A DNA stretch of 52,835 bases from Paramacrobiotus metropolitanus (Eukaryota > Tardigrada > Eutardigrada > Parachela > Macrobiotidae): NCBI RefSeq assembly GCF_019649055.1, contig NW_026570540.1, forward strand, positions 1-52,835. The letters are read 5' to 3'. Each line of letters begins with the position of its first letter. Position 1 is the stretch's first letter. The notes beneath the pieces are model-generated. The model was not told the DNA's origin and did no database searches. It saw only the letters and a list, made by a program, of their open reading frames with translations. Positions 35,982-46,360 of the stretch are shown here, one piece after another. The translations under genes were made by a program, and so were the position numbers.

Positions 35982-36021
35982 GGTACTTCTCGGTTTTTAA
36001 AATGAAAAACCGAGAAGTACC
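35982..36021. repeat. Perfect 17 bp inverted repeat with 6 nt loop
   Basis: Arms GGTACTTCTCGGTTTTT and AAAAACCGAGAAGTACC pair without mismatch around AAAATG. It sits in the centre of FB4, directly before the LINE fragment. It is too long to be chance in ordinary sequence; its function is unknown. Confidence 0.9.
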
Positions 36022-36032
36022 AGAACATCATC

Positions 36033-36179
36033 CACGATTACCTGTTCCGAGCGGTCGGCGTAGAGACACTGGGGCCACTCGGACCGGAGGCCTCCCGGCT
36101 GATTAGCGAAGTGGGCAAGATGATATGGCAAGAAACAGGCGAGAAACGTGCAACGGAGTTTCTGCGCCAGAGGTTTTGA
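36033..36179 (+). pseudogene. LINE RT C-terminal fragment inside FB4
   Basis: Frame HDYLFRAVGVETLGPLGPEA, then GEKRATEFLRQRF and TGA. The pattern Y.F...VETLG...GE.R...FLRQR is the C-terminal signature of a LINE RT family common in marine and other invertebrates. Three more pieces of the same family occur in the window (38044-38316, 51902-52070, 52490-52835). Confidence 0.7.
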
Positions 36180-37412
36180 ACTGTGTTATTTTTAATCAGA
36201 ACTGAAAATGGTGCGCACTCTGTCAGTTCAATACACCTTATTCAGAGAATTACAGATAGCATTACTGCTGATAATGCATATAAATTAGCCGTAACAGATT
36301 AGGCTGTGTAAAATAATTATAATGTATGCAGACAGACACTAAAATATGCAGTCTCTAAAATCGTATTACTGTTACCGACACTAAAATACAGATATGTACC
36401 ACTTCAGGCACTAACGTAAATTATGTTGGGTATGCATAAAAACACTGAAATGGTTTTAGTAATGCAGTTTTGGATATGATCCTTGCCCATCAGACACTTC
36501 CAGTACAACGTTGTCGTTGTTCTAGTAGCACAACGTCGAGCAGTAGGAATTGTGTATTAATTCTTCTTTAATTAGTCTAGTGGTAATATTGGTCTAAATT
36601 TAAATTTCGGATTGCCATGTGCTTGTTTACGTGTAATTTTACATACTGTAATGTAGTGCCGCGCTAAAGTGCTGTATCTGTAGGGCCGTCTAAATAATGA
36701 TTGGTAATATTAAATTAGAAAACCAGTAAAAACTGTTCTGCACTTTTGTGTTCCCAGTTGTTTAAAATAATCATGCCAGTTCTGTTTCGGGTTTGTCGGT
36801 TTGATAATAATTACTTTAAAGCTTGTGTTTACATATAATAAAGATAATCACGTTGAGCGAAAACGCGTGTGCAGGAAAAATTTAACAAAACTTTTTTTAA
36901 ATTTCAGCAAACGATTTGCCTCTGCGTGTCTGCAATAACCGTGTCAGCTAACATGCTAGTGTTAACGATTTATCAATCAACCGCACTTAATTAACTGATT
37001 CATACGCCATATGTAACCACAAGAGAGATTCTAGCGCTAACAATAAGTGACGTGCTTTCCAGATCTAAAAGTGTCATAGTTGCAGATTTAACGCGCCTTG
37101 TTTGCGGAAACGGCAAATGCAGTGTGAGTGTGTGACCTTTCGAAATTTTGTGTTCCGGCGCTTAATTACTTAACCTAGCCAATGCTATTTGCACTTTACA
37201 TGATAAGTTGATTTGTACTGGCCACATTTTCATGAATTATGCGTCTCCACACCCGCTTATACAGTCTGTAGGTGATGCCACAGTTTATGTGCCATCTGCC
37301 AGGTTTTATCGTTTGCCAGTTGCCAGAGTCTCCAGTTTTTATCGCATGCCATGCCGCTGGCAGTGCCATTGGCAGGTGCCACTGCCAGGTTTTACACCCT
37401 GCCGTGTTCTTG

Positions 37413-38043
37413 TTCTGAATTTGCCAATTAGGCAGAGAAAGCTAGCTTCTCGGTGCTCGGTGGAATTTTCTGTTCACGATTAAGTCGTTCTTAATTGACG
37501 GCACTTGACGCTGTCTTCTCGTAAGTTTAGCTCAAGACAGCACGGAACATCGATTATGACAACGGCATAAGCAACTACGATAAAAACAATGACAATTCAT
37601 TGCATTTCATGAAGGACCACATCAGGCAGCACTGGTTATTTTTCCTGATCAGGTAAGTACATTTGCTGTGTTCGACCTATTAAAGCAATCTTTGCCGAAG
37701 CTTAAATGCTTACCACAGAAGAACCATAGCGAGTTTTGGTGAAAAACTTGCTACAGTAATCTGTAATTTGAAATGTGCAAGGTGGATCAAAATTCCACAT
37801 TAGTTTTATTATGGCAACATAACTTGTTTGTGCAAAATGCAAAATGTGTGTTCGCCTAATTCGAACCGCTACTCAAATCATACTCGTAATAACAAACCTA
37901 ACGTAAGAGCCATTGTATTTTTTTTTATTCGGCCTCGGCCAGCATACATGACAATTCGCCTGCGCAGGTTTACACTAATTCAAAGCATCAAATTTTTAAA
38001 CATTGAAAAAACATCCAAAATCGTTAGTGTCACGCATGATCAT
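37413..38043. other. Spacer right of FB4
   Basis: No gene recognised. A short T-run precedes 37930. The sequence left of FB4 (34061-34434) should be continuous with it if FB4 is removed. Confidence 0.35.
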
Positions 38044-38316
38044 AGGACGTGCGTGGAGTGTACCCAAAACAGCCGCTGCATTTCGACGGACTAGTGCTAA
38101 ACTGAAACGTTGTCTTAAAAAAGCGGTAGACCGTGGTTCCCCGGTAACTTCACGAATCTTTCTGCCGGCGAAACGGATCAGCTCGGCGAAAGGCGCTCCG
38201 AAAGTCTCGACTGCCAGCGGGTAAAACAGATAACCCATATCTTCGATAAAATTGTATGTCCGGCGCTTGCTTGTTTCCACCATTTGCGCTACACTTCTCG
38301 CTTTTTTCGAGCTGCC
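38044..38316 (-). pseudogene. LINE RT C-terminal fragment
   Basis: Open frame with KKARSVAQMVETSKRRTYNF, then YLFYPLAVETFGAPFAELI, then GEPRSTAFLRQRFSLALVRR and NAAAVLGTLHA. This is the same C-terminal family as 36033-36179 but better preserved, including the upstream 'A...AE..K...Y' helix. It is embedded in a 140-codon ORF whose outer residues are flank. It lies ~190 bp downstream of Cys-rich gene C. Confidence 0.75.
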
Positions 38317-38500
38317 ATTGTATTGAAAACAGTTGCATGACCTTGTAAGTTCGGCGACAATTCTCATGCAAATGCAAAAAGCAACTAAAGCTGAACAAGC
38401 TAATAATCTGCTTGCCAAAATGTATTCGTTCAGTCAGTGCCTGTGTGTGCTGACTACCATACCTGTGCTATCACGAAGGAAACGCGTGCACAGCCAGAGG

Positions 38501-39064
38501 TTACAGCTTGTCAACCGCCGCGAGGGCCGCACGAACCAAACCTCCCGGACGTCTAGTAGATGTCGTAGCCTTTGCTGTGGAAGGCCGAATTACAGATGCG
38601 GCAGGCGCGGCGGCTTTTTGCTTCGATGGTTTTGCAGGATCCCCGCTAAACCATCGAAGCAAAATGCCGCTGCGGGGACAGCATGCGCTGATGGCGCTTT
38701 CTGTGATGAAGATGGCTGATTGCGGCTGGGTACGACTTTAACCGCAGTTCTTTGGCAGTGTCCTTTACTAAGTCTATTGGCTCTGGGTAGTCTTCGGATA
38801 ATAGTGATTGGAACACTCACAGTATCCCCTTTTGCACCACTCGTCTGAACACTTGGTAAAACAGTCCTCATTCGTTTGACATTCCTTTTTTTGGCAAATC
38901 TCGAGTGCTTCTGTATAAAGGCCGGCATTTACTACATAACCGAGTTATCGCGTCGTTGATAAACAATAAACAATAACGCTAAGGTCACTTACCGCAGTCA
39001 ACCGGAGCAAAGACGATTGCAGCGATCACCCAAAAGCAAAAAACAATGCTAGGGAAATCTCCAT
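38501..39064 (-). pseudogene. Cys-rich secreted protein gene C, small frameshifts
   Basis: Paralogue of genes A and B. Exon 1 (39064-38993) begins MEISLALFF. A T6 run is one base shorter than needed: with one more T the exon would have the same phase 1 as gene B and continue as a hydrophobic signal peptide. The donor GGTAAGTGACC is identical to that of A and B. Exon 2 starts at 38910 after TTATACAG. It encodes ICQKKECQTNEDCFTKCSDE, then WCKRGYCECSN, with the family Cys spacing. The frame stops at TAG after TTQSQ. Another frame continues with GHCQ and a Pro/Ala/Thr/Arg-rich tail to TAA at 38501. A perfect hairpin (38616-38664) lies in the tail. Two or three single-base shifts separate it from an intact gene, so sequencing error is possible. 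Confidence 0.7.
38616..38664. repeat. Perfect 17 bp inverted repeat in the gene C tail
   Basis: Arms TTTTGCTTCGATGGTTT and AAACCATCGAAGCAAAA, with a 15 nt loop that includes GGATCC. It lies within the Ala/Pro-rich coding tail of gene C and has no counterpart in A or B. Confidence 0.9.
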
Positions 39065-39606
39065 CTTATGAAAGGGGTGAGAGGCAAATCGTACAACAAA
39101 CGTTGGCAGTTTGAGCTGTAGGTTGTGGATACGGCTTTAATGTGCCATTCGTCCCCGTTGCCGATTAGCTGCTTCAGTACTAGCATGTCGCGTCTTCACC
39201 GAAATCTGATGTCGGTTGAATACCACGGGTCGGTTTCAGGGACCTTGCTCCGAGAAATATACTGGCTAAAGTGCAAGTCGGCGGCTTTTAAAAGTGGCAC
39301 TGGGCGCATTTCCGACTGGAAGCGCGCCACGATCGCCACATACAAGTTTCAGCCGCATAACTCCATGCAACTATGCAGCGCGTGCAATTCCGCTGTGTTT
39401 TGCCGATTCGGCTATTTTCTAAAGCTGCATCGTGACAAAATAGCAGTGTCATGCGGAATTTCTCGGGGTTCTTGCCGCGCATTTAGTCGCTATGTACAGT
39501 TTGTAAGCCGCAACATCAGTCCGATCGAGCTGTGACGCGATAACAAAAACTATCTGATAACGGAGCAACCGTAACGGTTGCAATATCCCTATTCCTATAT
39601 GGATGA
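39065..39606 (-). repeat. Upstream module of Cys-rich gene C
   Basis: Uninterrupted copy of the module. It carries the small ORF at 39288-39482, the block with GTCGGTTGAATACCACGGG near 39210, and the distal edge CAACCGTAACGGTTGC near 39570. It is the empty-site reference for the element inserted upstream of gene A. Confidence 0.65.
39288..39482 (-). CDS. Small Cys-rich ORF upstream of gene C
   Basis: 64 codons, MRGKNPEKFRMTLLFCHDAA at the start and KCAQCHF at the end. An in-frame stop lies directly before the ATG, so the start is not arbitrary. The counterpart upstream of gene B (45487-45672) has 61 codons, the same start, CMWRS block and KC..CH ending; both length differences between them are multiples of three. 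It ends 223 bp upstream of the gene C start codon. No signal peptide is evident. It could be a separate small gene, an upstream ORF, or an accidental reading of a conserved DNA module. No known family recognised. Confidence 0.35.
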   Translation of the reverse strand: MRGKNPEKFRMTLLFCHDAALENSRIGKTQRNCTRCIVAWSYAAETCMWRSWRASSRKCAQCHF

Positions 39607-39738
39607 CCAACTTACGATGCTTTAATTTTATTACCAAAAACGCGATAACAATATCAAGAATCAATTTCGATTAAAGAAAAAACTTACGATAACGGATGCG
39701 ATATCATATTATTATGTGCTCCTCTGTATAATGTGCAC

Positions 39739-42595
39739 GGCATATTATTATTATTATTATTACATCAAGAGCAGACAACCCGATTAACGGGACTTCAACG
39801 TCTGGTCGGTACAAAATTAAACAACACAAGCTTACGACAGATCAACCATTCGGAGAGCAAATTCGGAGAGCAAATTTGAAAAAACCCACGCCATCAACAC
39901 TGAGTATCTGCATATTAACTTTTTGTATGCGCTCGAAAATGTCCTTTAAACGCATGGCCAATGTGCCTTCTCCGATCTTCTTCTTCGCTGACGCTTCGAT
40001 TCTCTTTGGCTTACGGAATATACCGCGATGTCATATCCGTGAAGTCAATCATGTCGACCATGTACTGCGGCGGGCGGTACGCTTCGTGGTTGTAGATCTT
40101 GTACAACCATACTGCTTCGGACTGCTTCCAACGGTCGTACACCGCCAGGATTCGCAGTTTCTGGTACAGCTCGGGGGTTACCCGCTCCTTGTAATCAGAA
40201 ATCGCCCGCAGTGCTTTCCGCTGTGCTTTAGCCAGTTTGCCGCGCAAAGCCAAAGATGCCGGTGACCACGTATCCGACCCGTAGTCGAAGTGTAGTTGCA
40301 CACAGGCATGGTAAAGGCTCCTACGCTGGGGCAGATCCAGGCCGTCTTTCCCGCAGTTAATCATTGCGATGCCGTAATTAACTTTTCGCAGCACATTATC
40401 TACATGAGTTCCCCACTTCAGGTTGCGGTCTATGTAAACCCCCAGATACTTTACGCATTTCTCTTCCTCCATCTGGTGGTCATTGATCGTCACCACGGGA
40501 GAAGGTTGGCTATTCTTCGATTCGGGACAGATGTACATGAGTTTGCACTTCTTTTCGTTTATGCAGAGGGTGTTATCTGCAAGCCAGGTTGTCACACTGC
40601 CAATCTGCACGGATAACTTCGCTGCGGCTTCTTTTTTCGTACGGCCGACGCCATACAGTACCGTGTCATCGGCGAACAATTCTGCGTCTTTTCCATCTGG
40701 CATATCATTTATGTACACAATGAACAACACAGGCCCCATCCTTGTGCCTTGCGGCACTCCCGACCGCACTGGGAGCCAGTCCGACACATGCGCTGTTACT
40801 TTCACTCGCTGCTTACGAGACGTCAGGTAGTCGTAAAACCACAGCAGCGCATTTCCTCCAACTCCAATGGTCTGCAGTTTTTCAAGTAATTTGGCATGGG
40901 AAACAGAGTCAAATGCTTTCTTCAGGTCCAGAAAGCAGACGGCCGTTACTTCTCCCTTATCCATCGCTTTTCGCCATTTCTCTGACATCTTCAACAGTAA
41001 TGTTTCACATGAATGGCCCTCTCTGAATCCGGACTGTTTGTCAGAAAGGATGTTGTTGGCTTTTAGGGTTGCAACGAGCTGGCTCTGTACGACTTTCTCA
41101 AAGATTTTTGAGAGGTTGCAGAGAAGCGAGATAGGTCGAAAATCGTCCGGCTGCTGCGCTATGCTGCTTCGGAATCGCAATGATATCAGCGTTCTTGAAG
41201 ATATTCGGATACACTCCCGCCTTGAGTGACGCGTTGATCATGCCCGTCAGCGGTTTTGCCATGTGCTTGTTCATTTCACCGAGGATTTTTCCAGGCATTC
41301 CGCACGGGCCCGCGCTTTTTTTCTTTCTGGCCATTTGCTGTATCAGGAATGATACAGTATCCTCGTTAACGTCTTCGAATCTGCAAAGCAATGGGTTAGT
41401 ACTGCCCCCTCCTGAGGGGCGGCTGGCAGCGTGCTCGTTGCCGTGCAGACCCTGAGCTGCAAAATGTGCGTTAAGTACGTTCGGATCCAAGGTTGGCTCA
41501 TCGTTTTGCTTCCCTTTCCGAAGGAGTCTGCCCAGCTCGCGCCAAACAACTTCCGCTTTATCCTGATTTTGTTTAAAAAACTTTCTCTTCTCGTCCAGAA
41601 TCATACAATAGACCTGCTTTTTCAAGCTGTGGAATTCCGCGTTGCACATTGAGTATTCATCTGTCCCACGGAGTTGACACCTGCGGCGGTAGCACTTGTT
41701 CTTTTCTTTAATAAGATTTTTCAGTGATAGACTCATCCAGGGGGGATCGTTCTGTCGCACTCTCCGGGATCGCAGTGGGAAACTTTCATCTACGATCTGG
41801 TTCAGTTCTTGGATAAAGCTGGTAATAACGTTATCGATTGAAACAGACTCATCATACACATTATACTTTTCACACACAGCTGCAACTCGCTCGTTAAATG
41901 CTTCAAGAGGAGTATGCTTCCATAAACGAAACGTAATCGTTTTGTGTATCGAAGAAACTGACTTGTAGGACGCTACTGTTCTGCATAGGCGGTGATCCGA
42001 AAAGCACACATCATCGGCTGGTAGACAGGAGTAACATTCTGCTGGTGAACACAGCAACACATCAATCTTTTTGGCACTATGCATCAGCGTACCATCGCGC
42101 TTTCGTATTCGACAAGCTATCCTAGTAAATCCCGAGACTTTATCCTCCAGCGCATGGTTGTTCAGTAAATCAGAATAATGTCGGAAAAAAGGGGAAGACG
42201 GTGCTGAGACATCTATATTGATATCACCACAGACAACGTGATCAATACCAGGATACTTCAGAAGCATTTCATCCGCATGGTTAAACAGAAACTCAGTATC
42301 AATCGCGTTTGCGTCAGGTGCTCTATACAGAAGTCCCAGTAGTATTTTACGTTGTCCGATCTGAAGGAGAACCCACCAACTTTCACAACGGCCACATGTT
42401 TCTGTTCTCCGAATTTCTTGGCAGGGGATATGGGCAGGAACATATAATAGGAGACCACCACCACGCGATTTACCCGATGCTTTCGTACGGTCTTTACGAA
42501 ATACCTGATAGTCAGGGAGCGAGTAGAGCTGATCGGGATCGTTCACAGTTAAATGGGTTTCCGATAGGCATAAAATTAACAGAAGGCGCATTGCG
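39739..42595 (-). pseudogene. CR1/jockey-type LINE, 5' truncated, one frameshift
   Basis: The upstream frame (42591-41098) holds the apurinic endonuclease: CLSETHL, then GDINID and the catalytic SDHRL. The linker has WMSLSLKNLIKEKNKCYRRR. Near 41165 the frame shifts by a small indel into the RT domain (41180-40011). There, DFRPISLLCNLSKIFEKVV is followed by FLDLKKAFDSVSH, VPQGTRMGPVLFIVYINDMP, FADDTVLYG (catalytic) and KYLGVYIDRNLKWG. The C-terminal region follows. The beginning of the endonuclease and ORF1 are absent, consistent with 5' truncation during target-primed insertion. A (TAA)n tail lies at ~39740-39760 on this strand. Apart from the frameshift the RT is open, so the copy is fairly young. 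Confidence 0.85.
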
Positions 42596-43010
42596 CTAGT
42601 TAATACTGTAAAAACCTAAGCGTTCCCACCCGGGCATTCCTGACAGATATAATTATGATTTACAAATAAAAACATTATGATTCTTGCCTCGTTCAAATAA
42701 ACGAAGCAAAACGAAAAAAACGCTTTAGCTAGACTGGATGCGAATATTCATCCACAATAAAAAAAACGCAAATGCGCTTGAACTTTCGACAAAATTAGTT
42801 CCTAGGTGCCACCGTGTAGTCACTGAAATACCGCACTAAAAAATTGACTGAACAACAACTACCAGTTTGAATACTAACATGGATCTAAATAATATCTGCC
42901 AGGATCGGTTAGTTTTTATCGGTTACTGGTTGTTATAATGTCAACGCATTAAATATATTAGTGAAGACAGTATGTACTATGTAATAATCAAGACACAAAA
43001 CCAGGATTCA
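42596..43010. other. Spacer, AT-rich
   Basis: No gene recognised. It lies beyond the truncated LINE 5' end. Confidence 0.35.
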
Positions 43011-44050
43011 GCCAGTGTGCATCCCTGGTAGCTGGCTAACATAACTGACGTGTACGGGTGTACTAGCCCCGTCCACATCGGTACTACTGTACTTTACTAC
43101 TTTTGCCCCGAGGCTCAGGCTTAGGCTTTACTACGCTGACTACTCCTGACATGACCCCGACTCCGAGTCGACGCTTCTGAAAATGTCCAGCAGAAAACTA
43201 ACTTTGACCGCAACTTGCCATTTCGACGTGACCGCGACTCACTGACGTAGCTTTACCTATTGTTCTGTTGTACTAGCTGACTTCTCTCTGTGATTAGTTA
43301 ATGCTATGTTGATGCCACCTTTGATTAGTCCACGTGTCAGTGATTGTAGAGTATTGGCTAGACTCTAAATCCTTATTGTTCTCAGAACCGTACCTGCGCG
43401 TACGAAGAGTCTCACCTGCGTGTGCCCAAGACTATATAAGGCACTCGTCGCCCACAGAAATGTCAAGAGTTATCATTCCAACAAAAGTAGAGACTTGTTC
43501 TCGACCTGATTAACTTCAGACTTTTGCTCTGGTTTACTTTTTCCAAGTGAGGATCCTGCTAACTGACCTCTTGGTGACCTTTCACCTATGTCAGGGGTTT
43601 TCCCTCTACTTCGTTGACGTGCATTATAATCTTCGGATATTCTTGTATCGTGATAGGTTACCCACTAGCTTGCATCCCGTGACCTTTACGGTCTGTGACC
43701 TTTTGGTCTCTTCGATCTTCATGCCGTGTAGCGCCAGGTTGATGGAAATTTGTATCGCCTCTGCTTACATCTAGCGTGAGTCAGGTAACGTATTCTCTCC
43801 TTCTTCTTGTGAATTTCTCGTGTTTGCAGCAGGGATTCCGGGTTCCAGTCTTCCACCTTCGCATATCATCAAGGATACTTCTACCATTTACTACTTTCTA
43901 CCAGTTTGAGATAGAGCCGCTCTCCCCGATTGTGTCGTGGTCGGCAGTGAGGATAAAGACAAGCGTTGTGCATTGTCTACTTTTTATCTTGTACACGCCA
44001 TAACAGAACAACAGACTGAAGAAAACTGGTCGGCCGAAATTCACATATCA
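43011..44050 (+). promoter_or_regulatory. Promoter-bearing, LTR-like stretch
   Basis: A good TATA box (TATATAAG, from 43434) is followed ~30 bp later by an initiator-like TCGCCCACAG. Pyrimidine-rich sequence with many CTGAC/TGACC words extends on both sides, unlike the surroundings. Near 44050, TATCAGGCGCCCCGGAACG resembles the tRNA-derived primer-binding sites that follow LTRs. I could not find matching terminal duplications or a gag/pol frame, so a solo LTR is only one explanation; an ordinary gene promoter is another. Confidence 0.3.
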
Positions 44051-45200
44051 GGCGCCCCGGAACGATAATTTTTGGAGGGTTTATTATTTCGCGACGCGCG
44101 TACGGGGCGTTTAAAACCGCACGTGGCGTTAATTTCGGAGATGGAGCAAGCGACTAATTCCGAATTTCCGGTATATAGCACTTATCCAATTGACAACTAC
44201 ATTTTAATTATCAAATAGTTTATTAACGTGTGCTACTTTGGTGGCTGTTGCCAAAATTTGTAGCTTGAAGCGACCCGTGATTTATTTGCAGCCATATCGT
44301 CGAAATTATTGTCCAACAATGCAAAATAATCGTCCAGCATTTTAAAGGCAAATGCAGATCTTTCAAGAAGTTACTTCCTCTTATTCTCCACTTCGTTTAC
44401 TGTTAGCCTGTTATGCGCGATGCGCCTTGTTGGGTCGCAAAAGTAATGCGATCGTAACTCATATACATGTATCCGCCAAGATACTTTAAAGTAGCGAAGT
44501 GTCTCGGGGCAACCGTTTTTATTGGAACTGCAATACTTTGTACTGGTATTGTTAAACTGTCACACTGTCACCAAAAATTCACCACAAAGTGCACATATAT
44601 GAAAAATAAAAATAAATTCGTTAATAGAAGTTTTTTAAGCTATTATTAACAATAATTGTTATGTTAAACAAGTAAAATTATTATTAAATAAAAAAGTAAT
44701 AAAAAATAAAAAAATAAATCTTTTTAAGAAATAATCCAATTCCATTAAACACAATTCCATTAAAAACGAAAACTGTTGCCCGAACCCTTGAGCTTAAAGT
44801 AGGTGCAGCCATTACGGCATCCCTCTATTAACTAAATATGTATATAGTAATAATTATTGGTAAGGTACGAAATGACCGCATTTAAAACATAATAAATGTA
44901 AATTACGCTGAAATTTGAATGAGGATTTGCGTAAAAGTGCAGTGTTGTTGTAATGATGTGACATAGCAAGGCATGTAATTACATAGCGCAATAAACGCGT
45001 AATATGCCGACATGATCGAAGAGCTGATGAATAAAAGGTATTTTATGAAGTGGTGACAATTGTGCATGTTGTAGATTTTTCAAATGTCTTTACTGCGTAC
45101 AAATATGTAAAAGTGGTTTACTATGTAGGGAAAAATAGACATTTCGCTCTCTGTTATGTACAGCTGAACATATGATCGCGCATCCCTTATCGCAAGCTCG
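44051..45200. other. AT-rich spacer
   Basis: No gene recognised. Includes an A/T-only stretch around 44640-44740 (AAATAAAAAAGTAATAAAAA). Confidence 0.4.
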
Positions 45201-45892
45201 AGCATCCATATACGTATATTGCAACCGCTACCGTTGCTCCGTTATCGGATGATTTTAATATTATCGGTGTGACATGTCGATTGACAACATGCACTACGGG
45301 TGTCTATTTCATGCACCAAAGTTGACAATCCACTGTCTCAGCAGAATGAAATAGCGTCTTCACCGTAAGCGGATGACAGCTGAATACCTTAGCCCGACTC
45401 CTAGAACGGGCTCTCAGAAATCAGCCGGAAAACAAGCCGGTCAGCGGGCTTTCCCAGTACAAAGCACTTCAGAAATTGTCGACAGGATGCGCGGCAAAAA
45501 TCCAGAGAAATTCTCTGGCCTGACACTACCATTTTGTCACGATGCCGCTTGGGTAAGCAGCCGAATCGGCAAATCTCAGCGACAATGCATTTGCATGGGA
45601 AACGCGGCTCCAGCCTGTATGTGGCGATCAAGGCGCGCAACCGGTCGGAAATGCGTCAAGTGCCACGTTTAAAAGCCGCCGACTTGCATTTCAGCCAGCA
45701 TTTTTCTCAGAGCAAAGTCCTCGAAACCGACCCGCGGTATTCAAGCAACAACAGATTTCAGTGAAGACGCGATATGCGAGTGATGAGGCAGCTGATCGGC
45801 GGCTTTGACGAATGGTACATAAAGCTCGTATCCACAAACTGCAGCTCAAACTGACAACTTCTAAAATATAACTCTCTTTCCCTCAGCGAAAC
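45201..45892 (+). repeat. Upstream module of Cys-rich gene B
   Basis: Shares with the modules of A and C the distal edge (GCAACCGCTACCGTTGCTCC), the small-ORF block and the block next to the gene. It also contains a short inverted pair: GCGTCTTCACCG...GCTGAATACC at 45357-45390 matches the inverse of 45735-45775 (GGTATTCAAG...TGAAGACGC). The module is ~150 bp longer than in C. Confidence 0.6.
45487..45672 (+). CDS. Small Cys-rich ORF upstream of gene B
   Basis: 61 codons from MRGKNPEKFSGLTLPFCHDA to KCVKCHV and stop. The frame is open further upstream to 45373, but the similarity with gene C's module begins at this Met. Shared features are CHDAA, SRIGK, QR.C, CMWRS and the KC..CH ending. It lies 220 bp before the gene B start codon, nearly the same spacing as in C. 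Seven Cys, many Arg/Lys, no signal peptide. Function unknown; it may be a 5' exon or an upstream ORF of the secreted-protein gene. Confidence 0.35.
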   Translation: MRGKNPEKFSGLTLPFCHDAAWVSSRIGKSQRQCICMGNAAPACMWRSRRATGRKCVKCHV

Positions 45893-46360
45893 ATGAGAAT
45901 TTTTAACGTGTTCTTCTGCTTAGCCCTGTGTTTCCAAGAATGGATCTGTGTGACATCGGCTGAGGACGGTAAGTGACCTTAACGTGCTGTTTATTGCTAG
46001 AGTCAACAATATGATGATAACGCGAACGTTTGCGACCTTGTTGTAGGAAAACGGGGGCCCACCTGCCTCGGCAGGCCTTGTTCAACGAACAAGGACTGCG
46101 TTTCCGAAGAGTGTACGGATATATGTGGACGCGGACATTGCGAGTGCGCAAACGGTGGGCGCCCGTGGCTTAACGCAAAATGCTCCGGGACCTACAGCCC
46201 GCCTTCCGATGCTGCCAACGATGAGGAAGCATCCCCCACCCGCAAACCTCCCGTGGTTACAACGAGGCCGACCGCTATCCCCGCTATCACAGCGAAGAAA
46301 CCTTCGCCTGCCCAGATCAGCGCAGCAGCACTGGCCCCACCGATGATTCTTAAGCCTTAA
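45893..46360 (+). CDS. Small secreted 8-Cys protein (gene B), intact
   Basis: Exon 1 (45893-45968) encodes a hydrophobic signal peptide, MRIFNVFFCLALCFQEWICV, with likely cleavage near TSA/ED. The intron 45969-46046 (GTAAGTGACC...TTGTTGTAG, 78 bp) is phase 1, and exon 2 (46047-46360) is open to TAA. The mature part has eight Cys in ~40 residues (TCLGRPCSTNKDCVSEECTD, ICGRGHCECANGG, KCSG). An 80-residue tail rich in Pro, Ala and Thr follows (EEASPTRKPPVVTTRP, AQISAAALAPP). The Cys pattern suggests a disulfide-stabilised extracellular domain resembling EB/EGF-like modules, but I cannot assign a family. It is the only intact copy of three. LRR copy 2 lies 1.7 kb away on the other strand. Role unknown. 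Confidence 0.75.

Larger units (their letters stand above)
34444..37403. mobile_element. Inverted-repeat element FB4 (2.96 kb), perfect 9 bp target duplication
   Basis: GTGTTCTTG occurs at 34435-34443 and 37404-37412. The element begins GGCAGGGTGTAAAACCTGG and ends with its inverse. TIRs are ~350 bp (34444-34800 and 37050-37403), and their outer ~120 bp are packed with CTGGCA/TGCCAG words. A perfect 9 bp duplication with long TIRs fits a Mutator-like element; that class call is an inference. The 2.2 kb interior contains a perfect hairpin (35982-36021), a purine-rich GAAGAAGAT stretch, and a captured LINE RT C-terminal fragment (36033-36179). No transposase was recognised. Confidence 0.85.
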
